Assembly: GCA_012295275.1 (NCBI GenBank)
Contig: CM022675.1
Location: 14,849,463 to 14,913,462 of the forward strand
DNA from: Chrysomallon squamiferum
Lineage: Eukaryota; Mollusca; Gastropoda; Neomphalida; Peltospiridae
Length of the DNA: 64,000 nt
Reading direction: 5' to 3'
Shown piece by piece: positions 16,652 to 29,200 of this stretch. Both the position numbers and the translations under genes were made by a program. The notes beneath the pieces are model-generated. The model ran no database searches, was not told where the DNA came from, and saw only the letters and a list, made by a program, of their open reading frames with translations. Each line of letters begins with the position of its first letter. Position 1 is the first letter of the stretch.

Positions 16652-19600
16652 ACCATGAAAGAAGTTAAAAATGTTTATTATGAAACAAAAAAGGTTGTTA
16701 TGTTAGGGATATGAGATGTTAGTTAAAACAAAAATAGCACACCTGAATTGCAAGCAAATGAATTTGCATAAACATTGGAAAGCTTTGTTAAATCAATACC
16801 AGTGTAATTACCAATAATATTTGTGTATTTTTCATAGCATTAGCTACCATTACTACTTACAATATAATTTAAATAATTATGAAAAGGAACATTTGTCTAA
16901 AAACATACAAATATCTTAACAAAACAACTGAGAATAACATTTGTAATGGAAACTTTCATCTGTATATATGAACAGTAGATCATACTTTGTACATATTTAG
17001 TTGTGACATTGGCTATTCTAAATTCAGCACTGTGATATTTTATTTCTCAAATTTTGTTTGCTCTTTCATTCTGTTCTGAATAGTTTGAACTCATAAATAC
17101 CAATTTATAAAGATGTACTTGGTGCACTTACAATGATGGTCTGAGTACATTTTGAATAATGTTGAAGTTTATTTCTAGTGAATTGTTTTTACTAATAGCA
17201 ATGGTTATAATTAATAAAATAATAACTATGGAGGATAACATTTCTATTTTTACTAGTGTTACAATCTTCTTAGAAGTACATTAAACAGTTATAAATCATT
17301 GCAAAATAGCAATTTTGTCAGTATTTCAGGGATTTCTTTTTTTAATTTTAATTTTTTTATATTTTATGAAAAATGAAAAAATGCTATCCACATTTCATTC
17401 TGATGAGCTTCTTGTACTTTCTTATCAGCAGGTATTTTTAATAATCATTAAAAAGTATACTGTATGTAATAGACTGTTTGTTTACATCCTACATGGTACA
17501 TGTATAGATTTTAACAAAATATGTGCGATATGTTGGTAAATCACTTTTAAGTTTTCTTGGCTCCTTCATTCCATTGCTTTGTCATGATAATTACGACTTA
17601 ATTCATCAGACATCTGAATTTTCTTTTCAGTGATGATTTAGAAGAGGTTTTACATATATTAGGTTTTATTTCTTAACTGTAAAATTCATATTTTACTGAA
17701 ATTACTTTATTGACTTGTATTATTTTTTTAAACTTATTGCTGACTATTTTTAATCAAAGACTAATTAAGTTTTGTTACTATAAATAAGAAAATGTTAGTA
17801 TATAGAACTGCACTTACAAAATACAGTTATATGGAAAAGAAAAGGAAAAAAAAAGAATGATTAAAACAAAGATCTTGTAAAAGTGTTAAACATTTATATT
17901 TTTATTATTATTTTTTACTGTTGACCAGTGATATGCTCTAATGCATTGACAGTTTTGCAGTTATCCAGTTTGTATAATAACAGTCACTATTTCAAAGCTT
18001 GATGAAATTCTCTGACAATTGATGAGCAGTGGTTTTAAGACCATGGAACTTTCCAAAAGTCCAACTGTATCATAAATATTTCTTTTGAAATTATGTTGGA
18101 GGTAAGTAGAAGCTTTAACGAAAATTTTTAAAAACCATATTAGCAACTTCTTAATGCAATCTTGCTGAACTTCTCCATTGCCAGTATTTTGCTGGAGAAT
18201 AACATTTTCTGATATATGTGTTTACAATACAGGGCAGCTTGATAACTTCTTTGTCTTTTTCAAATAATTTATTTTGGTTAATATGTTAATCTATGTATAG
18301 CACTGTACTTTATATTTTGCATATATATGCATTTATTTTTTGAAACAATTATTTAATTATGTATCTCCTCCAATGGTTTGTTTCAGAAAGGAACAAATAA
18401 AGCATGCTTTTCAAAATGAAACAAATAGTATCCAGAGGTACACTATCACTGATTTGTTTTACTGATAGTTGTTGGATTAGTGAATATCCAAAAAAAAAAA
18501 AAAAAAAAGTTTTCCTAAAATTTCTCTATCGCCCATAAAAAGCTGTATAATATCTGGACAAACACAAGTCTGGTATCTATAACCTAACTTATGTAAATAA
18601 AGAGAGGACAAAAGAACTGATGAAAAACACTTGTACTTGAATCAATTCTATTGCGGACAAATTGTTTACAAGTCTAACTTGATGGTTTGTATTTCACAGT
18701 TCTTTATGAGGATTTTCAATAGTTAAGAAAATTTGTAAGATCAATTTCATACTTAAAAAATGAAATCACTCAGCCTGTTTACTCATCTGACAAAACCCAC
18801 TCATTACTCATTTGTTACGTAAAATGTAACCTTTTTATGGCTATATTGTCCTAGTTTTTAATTTCTGAAAAATAAACAGATGATTTATTTAAATCATTTG
18901 TAAGATGTTCTTATTGCTTAAATTGTAGGTTTTTTTCTTTTTATAAATACATGTATTTGTTTTATTTCTAGTGTTCAGATAATTATTAATTACGATAAGT
19001 TTGAAATTAATGTTTTACTATTTTAAGCAACATAAGTGTTTTCCTTTTGTTATTTCTTTGTTATATTTTAGTTTGCTTTATTATTACTAATTTTTGTTAA
19101 GGTAAATGTAAAGATAAATGTTTCTGTTTCTTTTTCTTTTTTTTTCGTTGTAATTTCTGTTCAGTTTATTATGGCTAAAAAAGCAAATAATGATCTGCAT
19201 TCTCTTTTTAACCATTAAATTTTTAAAATTTATTTCATTTTGATTTTAATTATTATTTTTTTGTCTGCAGAATAGTTTGCATTTAATTTTCTTTCGTATA
19301 ACTTCAGTTCAAATATATAATGTATTTGGTTCTGTTCTTAATTTTTTACTATGCTTATGGAAAGACTATTTTTGATTTAGAAAATTGATAAAGACATTTC
19401 TTATGTTCACTTCATCACCAAGAGAAGTAGGAACAGTCTACCTTGATTTTTTGGGTTATAATCTATAAATATTTATATATAATAACACTATGAAAAATGT
19501 TGTCAGGTTTTCAGTGTGGGTGAAATAGAAACAAGAATACACTGAAATAAATATCTTGTGGGAAAACTTCAGATGAGAGTTGTAGTATTTCCTTCCCGAG

Positions 19601-19742
19601 AAACTAAAAGCAAACATCAAGACATTACATATTATTATTTATTTACAAATAGTTGAATGTAATCCATACAAATATAAAACAGGATACACTTTTTTTTTGG
19701 TTTAAATGAGTAAATAACTAAAAAAAATTCTTCTGAATAAAA
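16652..19742. other. CDK2 3' flank, convergent intergenic region
   Basis: This is probably CDK2 3' untranslated sequence for an unknown distance. Candidate AATAAA signals occur at several places, for example near 17214, 18396 and 18596. The opposite-strand gene ends at 19743. I see no further exon; a poly(A) run lies near 18490-18508. Confidence 0.45.
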
Positions 19743-22700
19743 TCATACTGTATTTGACTTTGTTGGTCTTGTATGATCAAATTTGTGGGAAGGTCTGCAC
19801 CTCTGCTTCACACCTTTCTGGACTGCTACCTAAAAGGAGTAACTGTATTAAACGGTACACTGAATTTTCTATTGCTCTTACAACTTACTGTTATGCTGAA
19901 AATAAGTAAAGTATACAAATAAAATAATAAAAATACAAACATCAAATTAAAAACACTTCTCTTTGTCCAAAACACAGCTTCAACCATCATGTATGAAAAG
20001 TCTTCATTTTCCTAAACAACAATAATACAACGCTAAACTAAAATTCATAAATACGGGATGAGTAACAAAAAATATCACTTAAAAAACAAGTGTTTAACTG
20101 TCCACTGCATTAAAACTACAACCCTCTCATTTGTTACATGTGATAACTGAGTTACAGAAATAATTATAACAGTCCTATTTAACGTGATATCTATTTCTGC
20201 ATATCAGTTACTGTTTTTACATATTCAGAGTGAAAAAGAAATAATGAAATAAATAACCACCAAAGACATTCATTCATTCATTTTCATATTCCGGGCTAGA
20301 AAGTATTAGCATTTTCGACCCAAAACTATTTCTGTTCATACAAAAACAAATAATTATATTAATTTTTCTGCTATGGTGATATATTTAGTGACTGAAGTAA
20401 TACGTTTAAGCACCAAAGTATCACATTCCCAAAAATCTACTGCTTATAAAAAAATAAAATAAAATAAAAATTATAAAACATTTCTTTCAAAACCTAAGAA
20501 AGATTATGGGAGGATGAGAAAGAAAAATAAAACGAGAAAATCCTAAAAGAAAACAAATTTCAGTGATTTCCACAACCCCAACCATATCTGACTGTCATAA
20601 AGTTAATACTAACCTCATGCTGAAGATCTCTGCAACTGTCGTGTATATTTCTGATTGCAGCACAAGCAAAATCCATCGATCTCTTACATTCATTTAATTT
20701 ATCTAAACATTGGTAATAAATTAACAAGCAATTACTATAATCACTACTACCTTGTGCTGGTACTGCTACCTCTACTACTTCAATACTAATACAGCGGTAC
20801 CTTGACTTACGAGTTTAATTCGTTCCGTGACCGAACTCGTAACTAAATTTTCTCGTATATCAAATCAATTTTTCCAACTGAAATTAATTGAAATACCATT
20901 AATCCGTTCCAGCCCCCCCCCCAATGTTTTTAAATAAGAAAAATTTGTATAAATGACAAATATTTTATAAACAAAATAAAAGATGAATGTAAAGAAATAA
21001 ATTGGTTTTGTAAAGTATTTATCTTGGAGATCATACAAATTATTTTAACGCGTTTGGCTGGAGTTATAGCCTTTATCGACTCGTTTTGCTTCAGTATGGT
21101 ACATATCGTAAAAGTATTACGCTCGTACTACCTAGCCATGTAGACTACACGCACACCTCGCTTATGTTTTTCTATGATTTCATGTTTTAATTCAATGGAC
21201 ATCATCCACTTCTTCTCAGCACTGTCCTTAGCACTCACTTTCTTAAGATCCATGGAAATTTGGCAAAATACTGCACAAAACGCGGAAACAACACAACAGA
21301 GATGCTTCCACGACGAGGTAACCACGTGAAACAAACGAGGGAGTCGCACGATGCTGGCGGATGTTGTGTTGTTCGTTGCGCCAACAAGCGGCGGTTATCC
21401 GAAGCTCGCTCGCAATTCAGATTTTGGCTCGCAACTCAAAGCAAAAGCTCGACCAGTTGGCTGCTCGTAACTCGGAAAACTCGGAAGTTGGAGCATTCGT
21501 AACTCCACTGTATTACTGTTTACCATTGGTACCACTGTATTACTATCTACTACTAGTGCTATCACTATTGGAACAAGTACACCTATTTAAATACATGTAC
21601 CTTGATATGGTATATAAAATGTATTGGAATAACTATGCATCGATAGATTACATCAGATGAATTTAAATAACAATTTACCTTGATATAATTTATTACTTGT
21701 ATTTAAATTGCTGTTTGGTTATAAACAGTCCAATATTTTTTAAATATTAGGTTATCTAGACACAGGTATATTATACGTATTTAAGTAAAATATTCTGTAA
21801 TTATCTTCAGTCACTATATTACATGTATTAAAAGAAGAGTTTTAAATAGTATGTTACGTGTATTTCTGTGTACCTACCCTGATATAAATAATAATTTTTC
21901 AGTGCTTCAATACGCGATTCCTCCAGTTTCGAAGTTTGCACCTCAAAATATTCGTACATTTCTTGCACTTTTGTCTCAATTTCGGCGTTTACTAGCTTTC
22001 TGAAAAAGACAGAGATATCAAAAGCAATGACATCGTAAAAGTAATAATAATTAACTCTGACTTGTCATCTCGTCATAAGCATAATCTCTGCAAATACTCC
22101 CGCTCATTTGTTATTTACATTAGTCACCTTTACAGAAAGTGGTTCGAATCGGGTTTATCAAAAGCAGCGGTATGTTCTTTCTCATGGGTGTACAACTCAA
22201 GATGTCAGAGGAAGCTAAATTACGGAAAAGCAAGATATTTGTGTTTTTAATCTGATAAATTTTCGGACAAATGAATCTTTAACCAAAGAGTTCCATTATC
22301 CCCAAGCTCTTTCCTGGCTAAAATATATAACCATGGAATAATGAAGCACAGAATCTGATTATATCCTTCCTTTGTTTAATTGTATTTGCTAATATGAATA
22401 AACTATCGTTTTCCAATAATTTTGAAATAATGACTAAAAGTTATTTGTAACTTTAATGCTTTCTGGAAACTAGAATTTACTGAATTTGTGATGATCACCT
22501 GTTACTTTATTGTTTACCTGTAAAGTCTTAGGGGCATGCAGATAAACGGTTCTTTATTTTCTTTCTGTCTGTTAGATGTAACTGTATCGCAAACGTTATC
22601 CTCCGCCTTCATCTCGCTTTTTTTCACGTCATTTTTCAACTTTAACTTTCGATGCGTCTGCTGTGAACGTTCTCTACTGCTCGGCCGCGTTTTGGAATCT

Positions 22701-22944
22701 TGACGATCAGCGTAAAATATTTTTGTTATTTCTCCATCTTCAGGATTTGATGATGCTAGAAAATTATATGTTACTGAGTAGGTTCAGAACACTGTTATTA
22801 TTATTATTATTATTATTAATACATTCGGGCAGAAAGCAACGAAAACAAAATGATACAAATCAAGTGTTACTATTACTTGGTACTGGTAATTACCGATACT
22901 GCTAATGCGTTAGATGCCGTGTACGTACGTATACATACATTTTT

Positions 22945-22996
<52 letters not shown>

Positions 22997-23288
22997 TGAT
23001 AATGACGATGATTGAAGAAGAGGATGATAATATTGATTAAATACCGGTTACTTGTGCATCGTCAATATTGTCACTAATTGTTGCTCTAAACAGAATCCTG
23101 TTAATAAAGTGATCAAGGGCGATGTCATCAACAGTGGCATCATTGTCGTCCTTACAGCCGATGTCATCGTTCTGCCAACAGGGATTACATAGATGAAATA
23201 TTTCACGGTTAAGAAATTGTTTGTGATCACTCATGTATTTTGTCTTTCTGCCCCTTTCAAAATCAGTTCTGGTTTCTTGAATGTTCAT
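19743..23288 (-). CDS. Unidentified coiled-coil protein, five exons
   Basis: Minus-strand exons in coding order: 23288-23052, 22755-22518, 21999-21878, 20702-20614 and 19829-19743 (stop at 19745-19743). The last four join cleanly in phases 2, 1 and 0. Exon 1 (ATG at 23288) is acidic with CNPCWQND, GCKDDND and DHFINRILF. Exon 2 is basic and polar (for example RKLKLKNDVKKSEMKAED). Exons 3-4 form a helical, probably coiled-coil stretch (TKVQEMYEYFEVQTSKLEE, LNECKRSMDFACAAIRNI) reminiscent of the coiled coils after B-boxes in TRIM-type proteins. The tail is basic (CRPSHKFDHTRP). The exon 1/exon 2 junction does not fit: exon 1 ends in phase 0 at CAA/GTAACC but exon 2 needs a phase-1 partner. A different donor (for example A/GTGACA about 20 bases earlier), a missed exon, or a start inside exon 2 would each solve it. 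I do not recognise the family and assign no function. Confidence 0.55.
20792..21510 (-). mobile_element. Tigger-like non-autonomous DNA transposon, copy A
   Basis: A 719-bp element begins CAGCGGTACCTTGACTTACG and ends in ...CACTG. It is flanked by TA on both sides (20790-20791 and 21511-21512), as expected for the Tc1/mariner-pogo-Tigger superfamily. On the minus strand from 21253 to 21128 it encodes about 41 residues like the start of a Tigger transposase (SAKDSAEKK, IELKHEIIEKHKRGVRVVYMA), the first part of the DNA-binding helix-turn-helix. The catalytic region is absent, so it would need transposase from elsewhere. It sits in an intron of the coiled-coil gene. Confidence 0.82.
22947..22994. 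repeat. (ATA)n microsatellite
   Basis: About 16 units of ATA/TAA in the first intron of the coiled-coil gene, followed by a degenerate GATGATAATGACGATG stretch. A similar ATT tract lies at about 22795-22818. Confidence 0.9.
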
Positions 23289-23436
23289 TTTTAGTTGAAA
23301 ACATCTACTGGTCTCATCAATTTCGTCTTACTAATTAATTACACGTTTATTATTATTATTATTATTATTATTAGTTTCTAAATGAGAATGTTTTATTTGT
23401 ATCGACGTTAAGGAATAACTAACGTCGGTGTTTGTA

Positions 23437-23444
23437 TGACGTCA
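23437..23444. promoter_or_regulatory. Consensus CRE palindrome upstream of the coiled-coil gene
   Basis: A full TGACGTCA site lies 149 bp upstream of the proposed start codon at 23288, where a core promoter element of the minus-strand gene could lie. An exact 8-base match can arise by chance, so binding by CREB/ATF is only inferred. Confidence 0.4.
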
Positions 23445-23659
23445 TGTTGTAGTGTCTGAAATTTATTCGATCATTTAGTACAGTCAAACTCATAGCCGAG
23501 CTTCAGAATCGCCTAGCTCTTGTATTCAGTATATTCATTATCTCTTATGCTAATAGTTTATTTTATTGCATTAATTTTTTTAAAAACCTTCACCAAAACA
23601 ACAACAACAACAATAACAATAACTAGCAATAAAAACAGAAACACATACACACAAAACAG

Positions 23660-24288
23660 ATACATTCCTTGACCGAGCTCGTAACTCAATTTGCTCGTAT
23701 ATCAAATCAATTTTCCCATTTGAAATTAATTGAAATACTATTAATCCGTTCCAAAAACCAACTTATTTTATTTTTATTTTTTTTTTATTTTTATTTTTTT
23801 GCAATTTATTTTTAATATAAGAAAAATGTATTTACAAATATTGTATAAAAAACAAAATGAAAGAGACTGTAAAGAAATAAATTGGTTTTGTAAAGTGTAT
23901 TTATCTTGGAGATCATAAATTATTTTAACGACTCCTTCTGCTTCAGTATGGTATATATGGTAAAATACTTCGCTCATACTGCCATACTTTAATTCTATGG
24001 ACATCATCTTGTCAGCACTGTCCTTTGCACTCACTTTCTTAGGATCCATGGTCTGAAAAAAGACATCTGGCAAAATACTGGACAAAACACGAACACAACT
24101 CAACAGATGCTTCCGTGGCGAGGTAACTACGGGAAATAAACAATGCTGGGCGGACGTTGTGTTGTTCGTTGCGCCAACTAGCGGCGGCGTATATGAAGCT
24201 CGCTCGTAACTCGAATTGCGGCCTGCAACCCAAAACATAAACTCGAAAAACTCGTAAGCTGATGTACGCTTAACTCGAGGTACCACTG
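23660..24288 (-). mobile_element. Tigger-like DNA transposon, copy B, left end degraded
   Basis: Homologous to the elements at 20792-21510 and 55265-55990. The right end is intact (CTCGAGGTACCACTG, then TA at 24289-24290). The left inverted repeat is eroded, with similarity starting near 23660-23667 at TTGACCGAGCTCGTAACTCA. The minus-strand transposase remnant starts at 24049 (MDPKKVSAKDSADK) and is shortened by an internal deletion. A 192-residue open frame over it joins this remnant to flanking CA repeats and A-rich sequence and is not a real gene. Confidence 0.75.
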
Positions 24289-24310
24289 TACTTACAATTA
24301 TGTATTTACT

Positions 24311-24312
<2 letters not shown>

Positions 24313-24356
<44 letters not shown>
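24313..24356. repeat. (CA)n microsatellite
   Basis: About 22 CA units immediately right of Tigger-like copy B. Confidence 0.95.
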
Positions 24357-24359
<3 letters not shown>

Positions 24360-24360
<1 letters not shown>

Positions 24361-26156
24361 AGATAAATTCATACGTCCTACTATGCAGAGAGAGATGAAC
24401 ATTTACGTGAGTATTTCATGTATGTAACCGCAGAAGGAATGCAGCATGACACATTCTTTTTATTGTAATAAATTATATTCTTTCAGCGGGAAAACTTATT
24501 TATTTATTTTATTTATTTATTTTTACTGTCTGTACAGTTACATAGTCTGGAGCAAAATACAACCTGTTTGTGATTATACGTTAGAAGTGATCTGAATTAT
24601 TATCTAGCGGTTATCGCAAAAAATATTCAACAAATGTTCTGATTGGTTAATCGTTTCTGCCCTAATTTTAAATTTATCTAGCGGTCATCACTGAAATCAA
24701 ATAGGTAGAAAAGGAAAGTAACTGAAAAACTATTTTCTCATTGGTTGAACGCTTTGAACTCACTGTACGTTTATCTGAGTTCACCTAGATGTCGAAACAA
24801 GGATGGGACGTTTTTGAAAATAACAACAATAAAATGTTTTTCATGCTAACCTGATTCTCATTTGATTCTAATAAAGATGAAAGGGATTGATTAACTAATT
24901 ATTGAACTGAATAGAATTAATTTATTTTTGAATTATATTTTTAAAAGTTCCATCAAATAATAACAATAATAAAGAATAATATTGTGATGAAAACTAGTTA
25001 AAAATATATTAACGATAAAAACAACAACAAACAAACAAACCAAAAAAAAAAAAAAAAACAACAACCACAAAAGAACAAAAAAATAAAAAGACAGGAACAA
25101 ATAAAAAAACAAAAAACAAAACATATTCCAAGAAAAAAATGAAACCAAAAATACAAAACAAAGCAACGACATAAACCCTCACAATGTAGCAGCATAATCA
25201 ACACGAACCTCAATTTAATAATAATAATAAAATTCAAAGTTAGACAAAAATTACTGTCATTAACGCAAAATCAAAACACAAAAAGCTGAACTGATATTTA
25301 CATTTTGGCGTACTACACGCAGAGCAAATATACTGGTTTAACGTTGATAATGCTACTTTAAAAAACTGTTAATTAATTCATTATTTCACTAACTACTGGC
25401 ACGTCGGACAAGTCAGACTGCCCTAAGTTAAAGATGTCAGGTTTCCTCTCTCACATCATCGTTACATAAACGTAATAAATATATAAACTTGACATTTACC
25501 AAACATTCAGATAAATATTGTGAAAGGATTAGCTGTGTTTTACATTCACTCAGTCGCTATTAAAATCTCATTTCTGCTTTGCTGAAAAAAAACCCCATAA
25601 TTATGATTCTTGTCAATACATCGATAGTGCTATAAATAGTTAGCTGAACTCCTTACATAAAACATACCTAATATCTTACAATATCTTACATATTTAATTA
25701 AAATTGATATGATTTATTTTTAATTCATTAACCCTAGAATATGTAATGTACAAAACAAGATTTTATAGTATGAATTCAGTAAATAAAAAAATTAAAAATG
25801 TAAACTTTGCAGTCAGGCACATATAAAAACATGAAGAATTAAATATTCATATAACACACAATATGACACTAGAAATGATAAAAGAAACCAAAACAGTTAT
25901 TAAACAGTATTTCATTAAAACCTTACAGCGATTGTCACATTTGTTTTAACACACAAAGTTTAATTAAATTCTCTGTTTACATTTTCAACAGATGTCACAT
26001 TCAGGAATCCTTTTATCTCGACCCACTTCTTCCTTTTTTTCCACTCTTGTTTTAAAACAAGTAGACGAAATATTTTAAACAGGTCGAAATTAATAATTTC
26101 AAAACCATCTGCTACGCCTGAACGTGACTGTTTTCAAAACTTCAAACCTCAGCTTA
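24360..26156. other. Upstream region of the CAP array; start of the duplicated unit
   Basis: No exon is visible. From about 24950 the A-rich CAACAA/AACAAA tracts, and from about 25590 unique sequence (ATTATGATTCTTGTCAATAC), recur upstream of copy 2 (about 35560-36470) and copy 3 (about 45370-46280). The duplicated unit therefore includes the promoter region. The last 290 bp before the copy 1 start are almost identical to those of copy 3. Confidence 0.7.
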
Positions 26157-26163
26157 CTATAAA
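26157..26163 (+). promoter_or_regulatory. TATA box of CAP copy 1
   Basis: TATAAAT lies 58 bases before the start codon in the context CTTACTATAAATGGAGGAAGC. The same element precedes all four array genes (36477, 46284 and 59105) at 47-58 bases from the ATG. It is the only obvious core promoter motif and is conserved even in the diverged copy 4. Confidence 0.75.
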
Positions 26164-26214
26164 TGGAGGAAGCAATTTAGTGCAGACATCACTGATCTGA
26201 GAAACTTTGTAAAA

Positions 26215-29200
26215 ATGACTTTATTTCAGTTTATTGCCGTTTATTTGATGCTTCCAGTTTTCCAGTGTTTTCATACTGGTAAATATATTTAGTCCTATTC
26301 TTTCTTTTTTAATTTTAATTTCAATTTTTGTATTGTATTGCATTGCATTGCTTTAAGTTACATTGCGTTGCGTTGTAATTATGTCTGTGTGTTTTGTGTT
26401 TATGTTTGGATTTAATAGTAGTGTTTGTTTAGTTTGTCTTGAAGGTTGAAAATGTAATATTTCAAAATTAAGTATAAATGATTTCCTTTCCTTTTTCTTC
26501 ATGGGCGTAATAATATTGAAGTAATATTCGCAAAGAAAAGATGTATCTTCATTCCGATTAAAGCAACAAAAACGACAATAACAACAGTAATAAAAATAAT
26601 CACCATCAAAGTAATCACATATCGGTGGAGGAGCCCTCAACTGAAATTCTGAAATCAGGAAAAACTCCGAAATTTGAAATATTTCGGACTCATTGCACAC
26701 ACAGAACTTATGTTATAGCATAGAATCAAATGCTTAACTCCAATGGCATTGGACCTCCTATATATATGTAACGAAATTATTCTGATGAGAAAATCATTAG
26801 TATTTGAAAAGTAGTTTACATTATGTCTGATGTCTGGTTCACTGCCAGTTTTCACGAAGGTTTCAGTTACATTTAGGTATGATTACATTGTAGCCTACTT
26901 GTAAGGGTGTGATCATTTTGCCAAAACTCTTCATTACGGATAAAAACTCTCTTTTTGTCTTCACAACATTTGTCACAGCTAATCTGTATATCTGAAGTAA
27001 TTTACAAGCTTTCTCAAACAAGATAAAGATGTATTCCCTTATTACTTTACGTCAAAGATGTCCGAAAAGAAATTAAAAATAGCCAGAATTACATTTACAC
27101 CAGTCTAACTCTTTTTATTACTTATCTCTTTCAAACAATATTAATTAGGAAACCATCTCAGAATGTGTGTTTCAAGTAGAAAACGAAGAAGTATCCTTTC
27201 TTGTTTTTTCATCAAATACTGCTCTTTGATTACTATTGGATCAATCTTCATAGCCCAAGAGAATGTTTTCAGAAAATATGCATTGTTTTCACAATGAAAT
27301 TTCAGAGGAATTACACACATTTCCTAAGTGAATCAGACATTACACAAATTTGCTGAAATGTTCAGAAGTTATATATATTTCTTGTAACACACACACACAC
27401 ACATACACACACACACACACACAAAGATTTCGGATCAATGCATTTCGGATAAGGGATTTTCAACCTGTACTGAATATGATGATAAAAAATTGGTTAAAAT
27501 AATAATGTTTATGTAATGATGATGATTGCTATTTGTTTATTTTATTTTCCATTTTTCTTTATAGATGAATTCAAGCAACGTGTAAAAAGAGCTGTAAGAT
27601 ATACTTAAATTTCATCAAATGCTTTCTATTATATGTATAAGTGTATATGTATCTATGTGGGGGTACATCGGTTATCAACTGATATATCTCAGTAATTATG
27701 TATATATATCTGTGTGGGGGTATATCTTTTATCAACTGATATATCTCAGTAATTATAAATGACCTGTCATAACAGAAAAGTTTGTATAAAGTAGCTTCAA
27801 GCTGACTTGAATTTCTAGATGTCTCTATACCTGTTACGTTTGAATTTCATTAAAATTATTGATACATTTGATTTATTTTATATTTTTATTTTCGACTTTC
27901 TTGTTTTTCACAGGGGTGTGAATATGATTTTTTTACTCCATCACATTCGATGTGCAATATGGGTCAGGGAAACGCAGTTCCACTGTTACCAGCCGACATC
28001 ACTGCTGCCGTTGCAGAGCTCAACAACATCAGGAACAATGTAGACCCATCCGCAGACAACATGGAAAAAATGGTTAGAATATTATAACATTTTTAGTTTC
28101 TCATATTGTAAAGAATATTACCTCCTAAACAACTTACACCTTTTTAATTCTTTTTACAGCAGACAACTAAACAAACCTGTCTGCCTGTCCGAATATCATT
28201 CTCTCTCGACTAATCTATCCACCTATTTTATATCTGTCAGTATATATATATAAATATAAAACAAGAAAGCAACAATAAAATAAATAAACCAGCTATAACA
28301 AACATATTTAAATTGTTAACACTGCATGAACAGACTATCAAAAATATAAATTACACGCACACACTCACATACATATATAAACGCGCACTGAGATGGATAA
28401 TTATATAGCTATATATTATTTTGCAGATTTGGGATGAGGAACTGGCTAAAATAGCAGAAGCGCATGCAACACAGTGTACACAATATCCCGAACTCGAAAA
28501 CGAACGCCAAGCTTTTGGTACATTTCTTTTTCAATAACAAGACACATTTGTGTCTTTGTGTGTATTTTTTGTATAGAGTAAAAATGATAAAATGAAAAGA
28601 TATTAAATTAAACAATATAAAAGGAATCAGAAATTATATGTAACAAAATATTTTTCAGGTCTGCCTAACGTCTTGATTGGTCAGAACTTTTTCAAGTCAA
28701 GTAATGTCGAGTCAAACATACTTCCTGCAATAGCAAATTGGGGAACACAAAAATCCCAATTTGTTTATGGAGATGATTTTGGTAATGCAATAACAGCTGC
28801 ACATTATACCCAGGTAAAATGTTTCTATTTATCTTATTTAAAACTAATACTTCAGCGTCCTTTAACCCACCCGTTGTATACACCCACTAGGTTGTATGTT
28901 CTTGTATAATGATGAAATGAAATGAAATCTGCTATAACGTGTTGGAAATATATTTAGTGTATAACGATGAGGAGAAAAAACTCATTCTCGGCTTATTTAT
29001 TCTTGTCTGCGTGTCGCCAAGTCTTTCTGCACTGGTGATAGAAACTGTATGTATCTCGTGGCGACAAAACAATAAGGTAGCAGCTAATCTGGATGTACAA
29101 AACGCTTTCATTTTAAAACATTTTATAATATTTTATATTTGTTCTTTACAGATGATATTTCACCGGTCTTCAAAGGTTGGCTGTGGCATTGCTAACTGTT

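Noticed and set aside
23774-24352. 192-residue minus-strand open frame
   Set aside because: It is a chance fusion of the CA repeat, a Tigger-like transposase remnant and A/T-rich flank.
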